Made by a program: the position numbers and the translations under genes. A DNA stretch of 33,952 nt from DASWRT01 sp036403035. GTDB lineage: Bacteria > Pseudomonadota > Alphaproteobacteria > ATCC43930 > CGMCC-115725. Shown here in pieces: positions 23,184-31,253 of this stretch. Positions within the stretch are counted from its first letter, which is position 1; every line of letters starts with the position of its first letter. The stretch is taken from positions 1-33,952 of the forward strand of contig DASWRT010000177.1 of assembly GCA_036403035.1 (NCBI GenBank), written 5' to 3'. The notes under the pieces are model-generated. The model saw only the letters and a list, made by a program, of their open reading frames with translations, was not told the origin of the DNA and made no database searches.

Positions 23184-25094
23184 ATGACCAGCCGTTACGA
23201 GGAAACGTACCGTCGCTCGCTCGCCGATCCGGAAGGATTCTGGGGCGAGGCCGCCAAAGCCGTTCTGTGGGATCGCCCGTTCGACAAGGTTCTGGATTCG
23301 GGCAACCCGCCGTTCTACCGCTGGTTTCTGGGCGGCCGGCTCAATCTCTGCCGCAACGCGCTCGATCGCCACGTCGATGCCGGCCATGGCGATCGTACCG
23401 CGCTGATCTACGACAGCCCCGTCACCGGGACCGTGCCGTCCTTCACCTTCCTCGAACTGCGCGACGCCGTCGCCCGTTTCGCCGGCGTGCTGTCACGGCT
23501 CGGCGCCGTCAAGGGCGACCGCGTGCTGATCTACATGCCGATGGTCCCCGAGGCGGTGATCGCGATGCTGGCCTGCGCCCGCATCGGCGCTATCCACTCG
23601 GTCGTGTTCGGCGGCTTCGCCCCGGCGGAGCTGGCGACGCGCATCGACGATGCGAAGCCGAAGCTGATCGTGTCGGCTTCCTGCGGCGTCGAGGTCAACC
23701 GCATTATTCCCTACAAGCCGCTGCTCGACGCCGCGGTCGAGATGTCGGCCGAAAAGCCCTCCGCCTGCATCATCCTGCAGCGGCCGATGCTCGCGGCGAC
23801 GCTGGTGGAAGGACGCGACCATGACTGGCAGGAGGCCGTTGCCGCGGCGGAGCCGGTCCCCTGCGTCCCGGTCGAGGCAAGCGATCCGCTCTACATCCTC
23901 TACACCTCCGGCACGACGGGAATGCCGAAAGGCATCGTCCGCGACACCGGCGGGTATGCCGTCGCGCTCTCCTGGTCGATGCCCAACATCTACGACATGG
24001 CTCCCGGCGAGACATATTGGGCGGCGTCCGACGTCGGCTGGGTCGTCGGCCATTCCTACATCGTCTACGCGCCGCTGCTGCACGGCTGCGCGACGGTGGT
24101 CTACGAGGGCAAGCCGGTCGGAACCCCGGACGCGGGCGCGTTCTGGCGGGTCATCCAGCAGCACCGGGTCAAGGTGATGTTCACCGCGCCGACCGCCTTC
24201 CGCGCGATCAAGCGCGAGGACCCCGACGGCGCGCTGCTCCGCAAATACGACCTGTCCGGCTTCCGCGCGCTGTTCCTCGCCGGCGAGCGTGCGGACCCGC
24301 CGACGCTCGAATGGGCGGAACGGCAGCTCAAGGTGCCGGTGATCGACCATTGGTGGCAGACCGAAACCGGCTGGGCCATCGCGGCGAACTGCCTCGGCAT
24401 CGGGCGGCTTCCGATCAAGCACGGCTCCGCGACGCACGCCGTGCCGGGATGGGACGTGCGCGTGCTCGACGCCGACGGCACCGAGGTTCCCCGGGGCGAC
24501 ATCGGCGCGATCGTGGTCAAGCTGCCGATGGCGCCGGGAGCGATGCTGACGCTCTGGCAAGCCGACGAGCGGTGCAAGCAGGCCTATTTCTCGCAGTATC
24601 CCGGCTACTACGTGACCGGGGACGCCGGCTTCATCGACGAAGACGGCTACATCTTCGTGATGACCCGCACCGACGACGTCATCAACGTTGCCGGCCACCG
24701 CCTGTCGACCGGCGCGATGGAGGAAGTGCTGGCCGCGCATCCCGACGTCGCCGAATGCGCCGTCATCGGCGTTCAGGACGAGCTGAAGGGGCAGGTGCCG
24801 CTCGGGTTGCTGGTTCTCAGGTCGGGCGCCGCCCGCGACGAGGCGACGGTGATCCGCGAGGCGGTCGCGATGGTGCGTGACCGGATCGGCCCGGTGGCGA
24901 GCTTCAAGACAGCGCTCGTCGTGCCGCGGCTGCCGAAGACGCGGTCCGGCAAGATCCTCCGCGGGACGGTGCGCCGCATTGCCGATTCGCAACCCTTTCA
25001 GGTGCCCGGCACGGTCGAGGACCCGGCGGCAATCGACGAAGTCGCTGAGGTGCTGCGGCAGGCCGGGTACGGGAAGGCGCCTACGGCCGGCTGA
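23184..25094 (+). CDS. prpE: propionyl-CoA synthetase
   Basis: A 636-residue AMP-forming synthetase of the acetyl/propionyl-CoA type. The N-terminus (YEETYRRSLADPEGFW; later SGNPPFYRWFLGGRLNLCRNALDRH) is distinctive for PrpE. Core motifs are present: YILYTSGTTGMPKGIVRDTGG, WWQTETGWAI, the hinge DDVINVAGHRLSTG and the catalytic lysine in KTRSGKILRG, which is also the usual acetylation site. It activates propionate, and probably acetate and other short acids. ATG 23184 is chosen since the family begins here; an in-frame ATG at 23133 falls inside the palindrome. There are no methylcitrate-cycle genes beside it, so the propionyl-CoA probably enters the methylmalonyl route or polyhydroxyalkanoate synthesis. 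Confidence 0.94.
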   Translation: MTSRYEETYRRSLADPEGFWGEAAKAVLWDRPFDKVLDSGNPPFYRWFLGGRLNLCRNALDRHVDAGHGDRTALIYDSPVTGTVPSFTFLELRDAVARFAGVLSRLGAVKGDRVLIYMPMVPEAVIAMLACARIGAIHSVVFGGFAPAELATRIDDAKPKLIVSASCGVEVNRIIPYKPLLDAAVEMSAEKPSACIILQRPMLAATLVEGRDHDWQEAVAAAEPVPCVPVEASDPLYILYTSGTTGMPKGIVRDTGGYAVALSWSMPNIYDMAPGETYWAASDVGWVVGHSYIVYAPLLHGCATVVYEGKPVGTPDAGAFWRVIQQHRVKVMFTAPTAFRAIKREDPDGALLRKYDLSGFRALFLAGERADPPTLEWAERQLKVPVIDHWWQTETGWAIAANCLGIGRLPIKHGSATHAVPGWDVRVLDADGTEVPRGDIGAIVVKLPMAPGAMLTLWQADERCKQAYFSQYPGYYVTGDAGFIDEDGYIFVMTRTDDVINVAGHRLSTGAMEEVLAAHPDVAECAVIGVQDELKGQVPLGLLVLRSGAARDEATVIREAVAMVRDRIGPVASFKTALVVPRLPKTRSGKILRGTVRRIADSQPFQVPGTVEDPAAIDEVAEVLRQAGYGKAPTAG

Positions 25095-25133
25095 AACCGG
25101 CCGGCGCGGCCGGCGGCGGACGCGGAGCGGAGA

Positions 25134-25712
25134 TCAGCTCTCCGCTTCGTCCGCCTCCATGTCCTCCTCGTCGAGCGGCGCATCGCTCTTGCGGTGCTGC
25201 TGGGCGCGCGCTACCGCGGTCTCCAGCTCCGACAGCGAGCACAGGCCGAGCGCTACGGGGTGGCGCGGCTTGATGTTCGGCGAGTTCCAGTGCGTGCGGT
25301 CGCGAACCGCGGCGATGGTCGGCTTGGTCGTGCCGATCAGCTTGGAGACCTGACCGTCCGACAGTTCCGGATGGTTCTTCAGCAACCACGCGATCGCATC
25401 GGGCTTGTCCTGCCGCTTGGCGATCGGCGTGTATTTCGGGCCGCGGTGCTTGACCACGGGCACCGGGATCGCTTGAGCCGCGAGCTTGAGCCTGGCGCTC
25501 GGGTCGCCCTGGCAACGCTCGATCTCCTCGACCGTGGTCTGGCCGTTGGCGACCGGATCCAGTCCCTGCATCTGCATCGCGACCTCGCCGTCGGCGATGG
25601 CCTGAACCTCCAGCGGGTGCAAGCCGCAGAAATCGGCGATCTGCTCGAACGTCAGAGAAGTGTTCTCGACGAGCCAGACGGCGGTTGCCTTGGGCATCAA
25701 CGGTACGGCCAT
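25134..25712 (-). CDS. trcR: cell-cycle transcriptional regulator TrcR (DUF1013)
   Basis: A 192-residue protein, MAVPLMPKATAVWLVENTSL at the start and FEQIADFCGLHPLEVQAIADGE next, then KPDAIAWLLKNHPELSDGQVSKLIGTTKPTI with a second helix-turn-helix-like unit near residue 105-135, and an acidic tail. This matches the alphaproteobacterial TrcR/DUF1013 family, reported to act as a conserved cell-cycle regulator bound at many promoters. The start at ATG 25712 is the family start. The acidic tail (EEDMEADEAES) is typical. It converges on prpE with 39 nt between stops and diverges from the DUF1192 gene. Confidence 0.93.
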   Translation of the reverse strand: MAVPLMPKATAVWLVENTSLTFEQIADFCGLHPLEVQAIADGEVAMQMQGLDPVANGQTTVEEIERCQGDPSARLKLAAQAIPVPVVKHRGPKYTPIAKRQDKPDAIAWLLKNHPELSDGQVSKLIGTTKPTIAAVRDRTHWNSPNIKPRHPVALGLCSLSELETAVARAQQHRKSDAPLDEEDMEADEAES

Positions 25713-25931
25713 GGGTTCTTGATCCGAAGGGTTGCATCCGGGCCGTCCGACGCTGCGTTGCGCCGGTCAGGCGGACCACTGATGTAATGGATACCGGCTA
25801 TATAACGACTAGCCCAGGGCGATGGAAGCCCGTTCGGCACCGTCGCCTGCGCGGCGGCTTGCACTGCGCTTGCATCGGACCGTCCGCCGTCCCAAACTGC
25901 GGCGGGAGATGTTGCCGGACGGGGAGGGCGC

Positions 25932-26114
25932 ATGGACGAGTCGGATCTGGAGCCGCGCCGGGTACGCCCTGTGAAGAAGGATCTGGCTCCGCTGTCGATT
26001 GCCGATCTTGAAGCCTATATCGCCGATCTCGAAGGCGAGATCGTGCGGGCTCGCGACGAGATCGCCGTGAAGCGGCGTCAGCGCGGCGGCGCCGAGGCAC
26101 TGTTCCGGAAATAA
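25932..26114 (+). CDS. DUF1192-family small protein
   Basis: A 60-residue protein with the DUF1192 pattern KDLAPLSIADLEAYIADLEGEI followed by a coiled-coil-like helix rich in Arg, Glu and Ala, and a short end ALFRK. The family is found across alphaproteobacteria, often beside cell-cycle or fatty-acid genes, and has no known function. A GGGGAGGG ribosome site lies just before ATG 25932. It is divergent from trcR across a 219-nt gap in which a TATATAAC at about 25799-25806 is the only AT-rich promoter-like element I see. Confidence 0.88.
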   Translation: MDESDLEPRRVRPVKKDLAPLSIADLEAYIADLEGEIVRARDEIAVKRRQRGGAEALFRK

Positions 26115-26140
26115 CCGCGCGGCGCGCCGCCGCGGGAAAC

Positions 26141-26168
26141 TTGGTCACCTCGCGGTAACGACTATGGA
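26141..26168 (+). promoter_or_regulatory. possible promoter of bdhA
   Basis: TTGGTC (26141-26146), 16 nt, TATGGA (26163-26168), about 70 nt before the bdhA start. Both boxes are moderate matches to the housekeeping consensus. Confidence 0.3.
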
Positions 26169-26237
26169 TTAAGGTTGCGGCCGGCTTTACAACCGCGGGG
26201 CGGCCCGCGCCGTGAATTTCAGCCAAGGAGGGGGTAG

Positions 26238-27020
26238 ATGCTGCAAGGCAAGTCGGCGATCGTTACAGGGTCAACCAGCGGTATCGGGCTCGGCATCGCC
26301 GAGTCGCTCGCCGCGCAGAAATGCAACATCATGCTGAACGGTTTCGGCGACAAGGCCGAGATCGAGAAGCTGCGCGCGGGGATGGAGAGCAAGTTCGGCA
26401 TCAAGGTCGTGTACTCGGGCGCCGACCTTTCGAAGCCGGCCGACGCCCGCCAGATGGTGGAGGACTGCATTGCGGCCTTCGGTGGCTGCGACATCCTCGT
26501 CAACAATGCCGGCATCCAGTTCGTCGCGCCGATCGAGGAGTTCCCGGACGACAAGTGGGACGCGATCATCGCGATCAACCTCTCCGCCGCATTCCATGCC
26601 GCGAAGGCCGCGATCCCCAGCATGAAGAAGAAGGGCTGGGGCCGCATCATCAACATCTCGTCGGTGCACGGCGTGATCGGCAGCGACGGCAAGGCCGCTT
26701 ACACCGCAGCCAAGCACGGCCTCATCGGCCTCACCAAGGTTATCGCGCTCGACCATGCCAATCACGGCATCACGGCGAACGCGGTTTGCCCGGGCTGGGT
26801 GCTCACCCCGCTCGTGCTGAAGCAGATCGAGGACAAGGCGAAGGCGCAGGGCATTTCGGTCGAGCAGGCGAAGGAGAACCTGCTCAAGGAAAAGCAGCCG
26901 ATGTACCAGTTCTCGACGCCGGAAGATCTCGGCGCGCTCTGCGTCTTCCTGTGCAGCGATGCCGGCAAGACGATGACCGGCGCGACGCTGCTGATGGACG
27001 GCGCCTGGACCGTGCACTGA
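26238..27020 (+). CDS. bdhA: 3-hydroxybutyrate dehydrogenase
   Basis: A 260-residue short-chain dehydrogenase that interconverts 3-hydroxybutyrate and acetoacetate with NAD(H), used in poly-hydroxybutyrate breakdown. It shows the cofactor loop TGSTSGIG (10-17), NNAG (89-92), the catalytic set N114, S142, Y155 and K159 in YTAAKHG, and family-specific stretches: the long LKEKQPMYQFSTPEDLG segment near 215-230 and the GATLLMDGAWTVH end. AAGGAGGGGG stands before ATG 26238. A strong terminator follows the stop, so the gene is a single-gene unit. Confidence 0.94.
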   Translation: MLQGKSAIVTGSTSGIGLGIAESLAAQKCNIMLNGFGDKAEIEKLRAGMESKFGIKVVYSGADLSKPADARQMVEDCIAAFGGCDILVNNAGIQFVAPIEEFPDDKWDAIIAINLSAAFHAAKAAIPSMKKKGWGRIINISSVHGVIGSDGKAAYTAAKHGLIGLTKVIALDHANHGITANAVCPGWVLTPLVLKQIEDKAKAQGISVEQAKENLLKEKQPMYQFSTPEDLGALCVFLCSDAGKTMTGATLLMDGAWTVH

Positions 27021-27047
27021 CGATCTCGCCGATCAGGCGTTGATGTT

Positions 27048-27081
27048 GGAGGCCGGTCTTTGACCGGCCTCCTTTCTTTTT
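27048..27081 (+). terminator. rho-independent terminator of bdhA
   Basis: GGAGGCCGGTC (27048-27058), TTT, GACCGGCCTCC (27062-27072), then TTTCTTTTT. A perfect 11-bp stem with a tight loop and T-tract, 27 nt past the stop codon. Confidence 0.95.
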
Positions 27082-27102
27082 GGGAGACGGAGAGGGAGGG
27101 CG

Positions 27103-28116
27103 ATGGAATACCGGAAACTCGGTCGTAGTGGGATCAAGGTCTCGCCGCTCTGCCTCGGCACGATGATGTTCGGCGGCGCGACCGATGCCGCCGCTTCGGA
27201 TCGCATCGTCGCGAAGGCGCGGGATGCCGGGATCAACTTCATCGACACCGCGGACGTCTACAATGACGGCCGGTCCGAGGAGGTCGTCGGCGCATCGATA
27301 CGGCCGGCGCGCGACCAGTGGGTGCTCGCGACCAAGCTCGCCAACCCGACAGGGGAGGGACCCAATCTGCGCGGCCTGTCGCGCCGCTATGTCCTTCATG
27401 CCGTCGAGGCGAGCCTGCGGCGGCTGGGTACCGACGTGATCGACATCTACTACCTGCACAAGGAGGATCACGAGACGCCGCTCGACGAGACCGTCCGCGC
27501 GATGGGCGACCTGATCCGGGCCGGCAAGATCCGCTATTTCGGCGTCTCCAACTATCGCGCGTGGCGCGTCGCCGAGATCTGCAACCTGTGCGACCGGTTC
27601 GGCATCGACCGGCCGGTGGTAAGCCAGCCTTACTACAACGCGATGAACCGGATGCCGGAGACCGAACACCTGCCGGCCTGCGGCTATTACGGGCTCGGCG
27701 TCGTGCCCTACAGCCCGCTGGCCCGCGGCGTCCTCACCGGCAAGTACGCGCCCGGCGCCGCGGCACCGCCGGCCGATACCCGCGCCGGCCGCTCGGACAA
27801 GCGGATCATGGAGACCGAGTGGCGCCGCGAGTCGCTGGAACTGGCGCAGCGGATCAAGGCCCATGCCGAGGCCCGCGGCATGACGGCGGGACAGTTCGCC
27901 GTCAACTGGGTGCTCAACAACGCATTCGTCACCGCGGCGATCGCCGGTCCGCGCACCGAAGCGCAGTGGGACGACTATCTCGGCGCGCTTGCCCACCGCT
28001 TCAGCGCCGAGGACGAAGCGTTCGTCGATGCTCTCGTCGTAACCGGCCACCCGTCGACTCCGGGCTACAACGATCCCCAATACCCGATCGAAGGCCGTAG
28101 ACCTCGTACGAACTGA
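27103..28116 (+). CDS. aldo/keto reductase
   Basis: A 337-residue TIM-barrel oxidoreductase that reduces aldehydes or ketones with NADPH. The catalytic tetrad is complete: D48, Y53 (DTADVY), K78 (ATKL) and H119 (YYLHKED). FGVSNYRAW and SPLARGVLTGKY are the usual cofactor-loop and late-barrel motifs of the YajO/Tas-like subgroup. GGGAGGGCG precedes ATG 27103, only 22 nt past the bdhA terminator T-tract, so its promoter must overlap that terminator or transcription must read through. Substrate unknown. The stop codon abuts an AT-rich palindrome that opens the gene-poor island downstream. Confidence 0.93.
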   Translation: MEYRKLGRSGIKVSPLCLGTMMFGGATDAAASDRIVAKARDAGINFIDTADVYNDGRSEEVVGASIRPARDQWVLATKLANPTGEGPNLRGLSRRYVLHAVEASLRRLGTDVIDIYYLHKEDHETPLDETVRAMGDLIRAGKIRYFGVSNYRAWRVAEICNLCDRFGIDRPVVSQPYYNAMNRMPETEHLPACGYYGLGVVPYSPLARGVLTGKYAPGAAAPPADTRAGRSDKRIMETEWRRESLELAQRIKAHAEARGMTAGQFAVNWVLNNAFVTAAIAGPRTEAQWDDYLGALAHRFSAEDEAFVDALVVTGHPSTPGYNDPQYPIEGRRPRTN

Positions 28117-28287
28117 TAAAATTTTATATGTACTCATAGTAATAAACCAGTGGTTCAAAAAAGAATCAGAAATGTACAGTCGCCATCTTCAGAGAGTTTT
28201 AATGAACGGCGGGTAGAACTGTCTCGGTGACGTCCTGGAAGACGGGGCGCCATCGAAGAGCAGAGCACCTTCCATCTTTCCTTGCTT

Positions 28288-28320
28288 GGGGCCGTCACTC
28301 GCTGGCGGCCCCTCCTCTTG
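28288..28320 (+). terminator. hairpin with weak pyrimidine tail
   Basis: GGGGCCG (28288-28294) pairs with CGGCCCC (28306-28312); two further pairs extend the stem inward. TCCTCTTG follows, a weak T-tract. It may end a short plus-strand RNA from the AT-rich island. Confidence 0.45.
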
Positions 28321-28338
28321 CTTCCCGGGCATGGTTTT

Positions 28339-28372
28339 GGAGTGCCTAACATCGGGCACACTCCGTTATAGT
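28339..28372 (+). promoter_or_regulatory. inverted repeat and -10-like box before metZ
   Basis: GGAGTGCC (28339-28346) and GGCACACTCC (28355-28364) form an inverted repeat with a 2-nt bulge. TATAGT (28367-28372), a good -10 box, follows immediately, 32 nt before the metZ start. No good -35 lies at normal distance, which would fit an activator-dependent promoter. Confidence 0.4.
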
Positions 28373-28404
28373 GCGTGGACCTGCCGCGCTCCCGGAGCAT
28401 CGCC

Positions 28405-29748
28405 ATGGCCGATCCGAGATACGTGAAGTTCGATACGTTGAGCCTGCATGCCGGCCAGCGGCCCGATCCCGTGACCGGTGCGCGCGCCGTACCGATCTAC
28501 CAGTCGACGAGCTTCGTGTTCCAGGACAGCGATCATGCGGCCTCGCTGTTCAACCTGGAGCAGCCCGGCCACATCTATACGCGGATCAGCAACCCGACGA
28601 CCGCCGTTCTGGAGGAGCGGCTGGCGGCGCTTGAGGGCGGCGTCGGCGCGATCTGCACGTCGAGCGGACAGGCGGCGCTGCACCTCGCGATCGTGACGCT
28701 GATGAGCGCCGGCGGGCACATCGTCGCGGCGTCGTCGCTCTATGGCGGCTCGATCAACCTGCTGAAGCTGACGCTGCCCCGCTTCGGCATCCGCACGACG
28801 TTCGTCGACCCGCGCGATCCCGAGGCGTTCCGTGCCGCGATCACGCCCGACACGCGCCTCGTCTATGCGGAAATGCTCGGCAATCCCGGCTTCGAGGTGC
28901 TCGACGTCCCGGCCGTGTCGAAGGTCGCGCACGCTGCCGGCGTCCCGCTGATGGTCGACTCGACCTTCGCGACGCCCTACCTCATCCGGCCGATCGAGCA
29001 CGGCGCCGATCTCGTGATGCATTCGGCGACGAAATGGCTGGGCGGCCACGGCATCGCCCTCGGCGGCGTCCTGGTCGACGGCGGCCGCTTCGACTGGGAG
29101 GCGTCCGGCAAGTTCCCGACGCTGACCGAGCCCTATGCCGGATATCACGGGATCGACTTCGCCGAGGAGTTCGGCCCGCAGGCGTTCGTGATGCGGGCGC
29201 GGGCCGAGGGATTGCGGGATTTCGGCGCCTGCATCAGCCCGACCAACGCGTTCCATATCCTGCAGGGCGTCGAGACGCTGCCGCTCCGCATGGCGCGCCA
29301 TGTCGACAACACGGCGCGGGTCCTGACCGTCCTGCAGGGCCATCCGATGGTGGAGTGGGTGTCGCATCCGAGCCTGCCGACGCATCCCGACCATGATCTG
29401 GCGAAGCGCCTGCTGCCGCGCGGCGCCGGGTCGATCGTGACGTTCGGCATCAAGGGAGGGCGCGCCGCCGGCCGCGCGTTCATCGACAGCCTTCGTTTGG
29501 TCTCGCATGTCGCCAATGTCGGCGACGCGAAGACGCTGGTGATCCACCCCGCCAGCACGACGCATCAGCAGCTCGACGCCGAGGCGCTCCGCCTCGCGGG
29601 GGTCGGCGAGGATCTGGTCCGCCTGTCGGTCGGCCTGGAGGATCCGGACGACATCATCGACGACCTCAATCAGGCGCTGCGCGCCGCGCAGAAGGCGGTT
29701 GCGGGACCTTCGCCGCGCGCGGCGAAGCCCGCGGCCGCGGCGGAGTGA
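28405..29748 (+). CDS. metZ: O-acetyl/O-succinylhomoserine sulfhydrylase
   Basis: A 447-residue PLP enzyme of the Cys/Met metabolism family that makes homocysteine (or methionine) from an acylated homoserine and sulfide (or methanethiol). It has LSLHAGQRPD, SGQAALHLAI, SLYGGSINLL and the PLP lysine K210 in HSATKWLGGHG. The presence of SLYGGSINLLK and the long C-terminal insert around TEPYAGYHG point to the O-acetylhomoserine type over cystathionine synthases. ATG 28405 has GGAG (28394-28397) 7 nt upstream; an in-frame GTG at 28375 lacks one. The following hydrolase gene starts 7 nt after the stop, so they are probably cotranscribed. Confidence 0.93.
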   Translation: MADPRYVKFDTLSLHAGQRPDPVTGARAVPIYQSTSFVFQDSDHAASLFNLEQPGHIYTRISNPTTAVLEERLAALEGGVGAICTSSGQAALHLAIVTLMSAGGHIVAASSLYGGSINLLKLTLPRFGIRTTFVDPRDPEAFRAAITPDTRLVYAEMLGNPGFEVLDVPAVSKVAHAAGVPLMVDSTFATPYLIRPIEHGADLVMHSATKWLGGHGIALGGVLVDGGRFDWEASGKFPTLTEPYAGYHGIDFAEEFGPQAFVMRARAEGLRDFGACISPTNAFHILQGVETLPLRMARHVDNTARVLTVLQGHPMVEWVSHPSLPTHPDHDLAKRLLPRGAGSIVTFGIKGGRAAGRAFIDSLRLVSHVANVGDAKTLVIHPASTTHQQLDAEALRLAGVGEDLVRLSVGLEDPDDIIDDLNQALRAAQKAVAGPSPRAAKPAAAAE

Positions 29749-29755
29749 GGCGGCC

Positions 29756-30556
29756 ATGGAACTCGTCGTCGGCGGACGCCGCGTCTATGCCGCAACGGGC
29801 GGGAAGCCCTTCGATCCCGCGCTCCCGGGCGTCGTCTTCATTCATGGGTCCGGCATGGACCACACGGTTTGGGCGATGCAGACGCGCTACTTCGCTCATC
29901 ACGGGCGGAGCGTTCTGGCCATCGACCTGCCCGGCCACGGCCGTAGCGAAGGCCCTCTGCTGGAGACGATCGAGGACATGGCCGCCTTCGTCGTCGACGC
30001 GGTCACGGCGGCCGGCGCGACGCAACCGCAATCCGTCGCGCTGGTCGGTCACAGCCTCGGTGCGCTCACCGCGCTGGAGGCGGCGGCGCGACTGGGCGAA
30101 CGGTCGCGGGGACTCGCTCTGCTCGGGATGACGCCGCTGATGCCGGTGCATCCCGACCTCCTCGCCCTGGCGGACCACGGCGCTCGCGCGACGATCGACA
30201 TCATGGTGACGTGGGCGGTCGGCCGGCAGGCTCAGATCGGCGGCAACGAGGCGAGCGGCCTCTGGACGACGCAGGCGTCGATGAGTCTTCTGGAGCGGGC
30301 CGATCCGCGCAGCATCGCCCTCGACCTCGCGGCGTGCAACGCCTACCGCGGCGCGGCGGAGGCTGCGGCCCGGCTGTCCTGCCCGGTTCTGCTGGTGATC
30401 GGAGCCGAAGACCGCATGACGCCGGCGCCCAAGGCAGTCGAGTTCGCGCGTGCCATCGGCCCTTCGGCGAAGGCGGTGACGCTCGCCGGTGCCGGCCACA
30501 TGATGATGATCGAGCAGCCGACCGCGACGCTCGCCGCCCTGAAAGCCGTCCTCTAG
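29756..30556 (+). CDS. alpha/beta hydrolase
   Basis: A 266-residue alpha/beta-hydrolase fold enzyme with the oxyanion segment IHGSGMDHTVW (29-39), the nucleophile S100 in GHSLG, the acid D219 in GAEDRM and H248 in GAGHMMM. That is a complete triad, so it should be an active esterase, lipase-like or carbon-carbon hydrolase; the substrate is unknown. It is far shorter than homoserine acetyltransferase MetX, so it is not the missing acyl donor for metZ. ATG 29756 is chosen because the domain starts there and GAGG lies just upstream. It follows metZ by 7 nt and is followed by a 180-nt gap with no clear signal. Confidence 0.88.
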   Translation: MELVVGGRRVYAATGGKPFDPALPGVVFIHGSGMDHTVWAMQTRYFAHHGRSVLAIDLPGHGRSEGPLLETIEDMAAFVVDAVTAAGATQPQSVALVGHSLGALTALEAAARLGERSRGLALLGMTPLMPVHPDLLALADHGARATIDIMVTWAVGRQAQIGGNEASGLWTTQASMSLLERADPRSIALDLAACNAYRGAAEAAARLSCPVLLVIGAEDRMTPAPKAVEFARAIGPSAKAVTLAGAGHMMMIEQPTATLAALKAVL

Positions 30557-30736
30557 ATCGGTTTTCTGCACTGGTCCCCGTTTGGCCGGCGGTCCGCTCT
30601 TTCGCCTTGGCGGATCGGGGCGAGCGCGGCACGATCAACTCGATGCCGCAAAGGGAGCGGGCGGTGAGCCGTCGTGCGTGGCGCGGCGGTGACGGCCGAG
30701 CTGTCCTGAAGACGATCCTTGGAGCCGGAAGAAGCG

Positions 30737-31177
30737 ATGGCCGACGATGCCGCCGAGACCCGAGAGCGCTACCCGCATTTCCTGTCGATCCCGACGCGCT
30801 GGATCGACAACGACATTTATGGGCACGTCAACAACGTCCGCTACTACGAGTATTTCGACACGGTCATCAACCGTTACCTGATCGATGCCGGCGGCCTCGA
30901 CATCCATCGCGGTCCGGTGATCGGGATCGCCGTCGAGTCGATGTGCCGGTTTCACCGGTCGCTCGTCTACCCCGATACCGTCGACGCCGGCCTCCGCGTC
31001 GGCAAGCTCGGCAACACCAGCGTCCGCTATGAGATCGGCTTGTTCCGTCACGGCGACGCCGAGCCGGCGGCGACCGGTCATTTCGTCCACGTCTTCGTCA
31101 TGCGAGAGGCGCAGCGTCCGACGCCGATCCCGCCGGCCATCCGCGCCGCGCTCGACAAGCTGCTGCTGCCGGGCTGA
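30737..31177 (+). CDS. hotdog-fold acyl-CoA thioesterase (4HBT-like)
   Basis: A 146-residue single hotdog domain. The active-site helix reads RWIDNDIYGHVNNVRYYEYFD (about 22-42), the 4-hydroxybenzoyl-CoA thioesterase/YbgC signature with Asp/Asn and HVNN. Such enzymes cleave small to medium acyl-CoAs. ATG 30737 has GGAAGAAG just upstream; an earlier TTG at 30719 would add six residues. No partner that would tell its substrate is adjacent. A 12-bp hairpin follows the stop and separates it from the convergent heat-shock gene. Confidence 0.9.
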   Translation: MADDAAETRERYPHFLSIPTRWIDNDIYGHVNNVRYYEYFDTVINRYLIDAGGLDIHRGPVIGIAVESMCRFHRSLVYPDTVDAGLRVGKLGNTSVRYEIGLFRHGDAEPAATGHFVHVFVMREAQRPTPIPPAIRAALDKLLLPG

Positions 31178-31189
31178 CCGGACGCGAAA

Positions 31190-31217
31190 AGGCCCTGGAC
31201 CTTGCGGTCCAGGGCCT
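31190..31217. terminator. bidirectional terminator between thioesterase and hsp20 genes
   Basis: AGGCCCTGGACC (31190-31201), TTGC, GGTCCAGGGCCT (31206-31217): a perfect 12-bp stem with a 4-nt loop. On the minus strand it is followed by TTTT, which favours ending hsp20 transcription; on the plus strand there is no T-tract. Confidence 0.8.
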
Positions 31218-31253
31218 CCGTCAAATCGGATCCCGACGAGCGGGAGCGATCGG

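Larger units (their letters stand above)
28117..28404. other. gene-poor, partly AT-rich island before metZ
   Basis: This 288-nt region has no supported protein gene. Its first 90 nt are strikingly AT-rich for this genome, opening with ATAAAATTTTAT (28116-28127). A stable hairpin follows near 28227-28252 (GGTGaCGTC, CTGGAA, GACGggGCGCC), then a second at 28288-28312, then the metZ promoter area. It could hold a small RNA read on the plus strand and ending at the second hairpin, or be a remnant of acquired DNA. I do not recognise a known riboswitch here. Confidence 0.5.

Noticed and set aside
28189..28275. 28-codon peptide on the minus strand with AAGGAAAG before its ATG
   Set aside because: No similarity to any leader or PqqA-like peptide that I know; too short to call on a ribosome site alone.
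28117..28404. SAM-II or other riboswitch before metZ
   Set aside because: Expected from its location, but I could not find the conserved pseudoknot bases; only generic hairpins are visible.
29756..30556. Homoserine O-acetyltransferase MetX next to metZ
   Set aside because: The hydrolase is about 100 residues too short and lacks the MetX lid region; called as a plain alpha/beta hydrolase.
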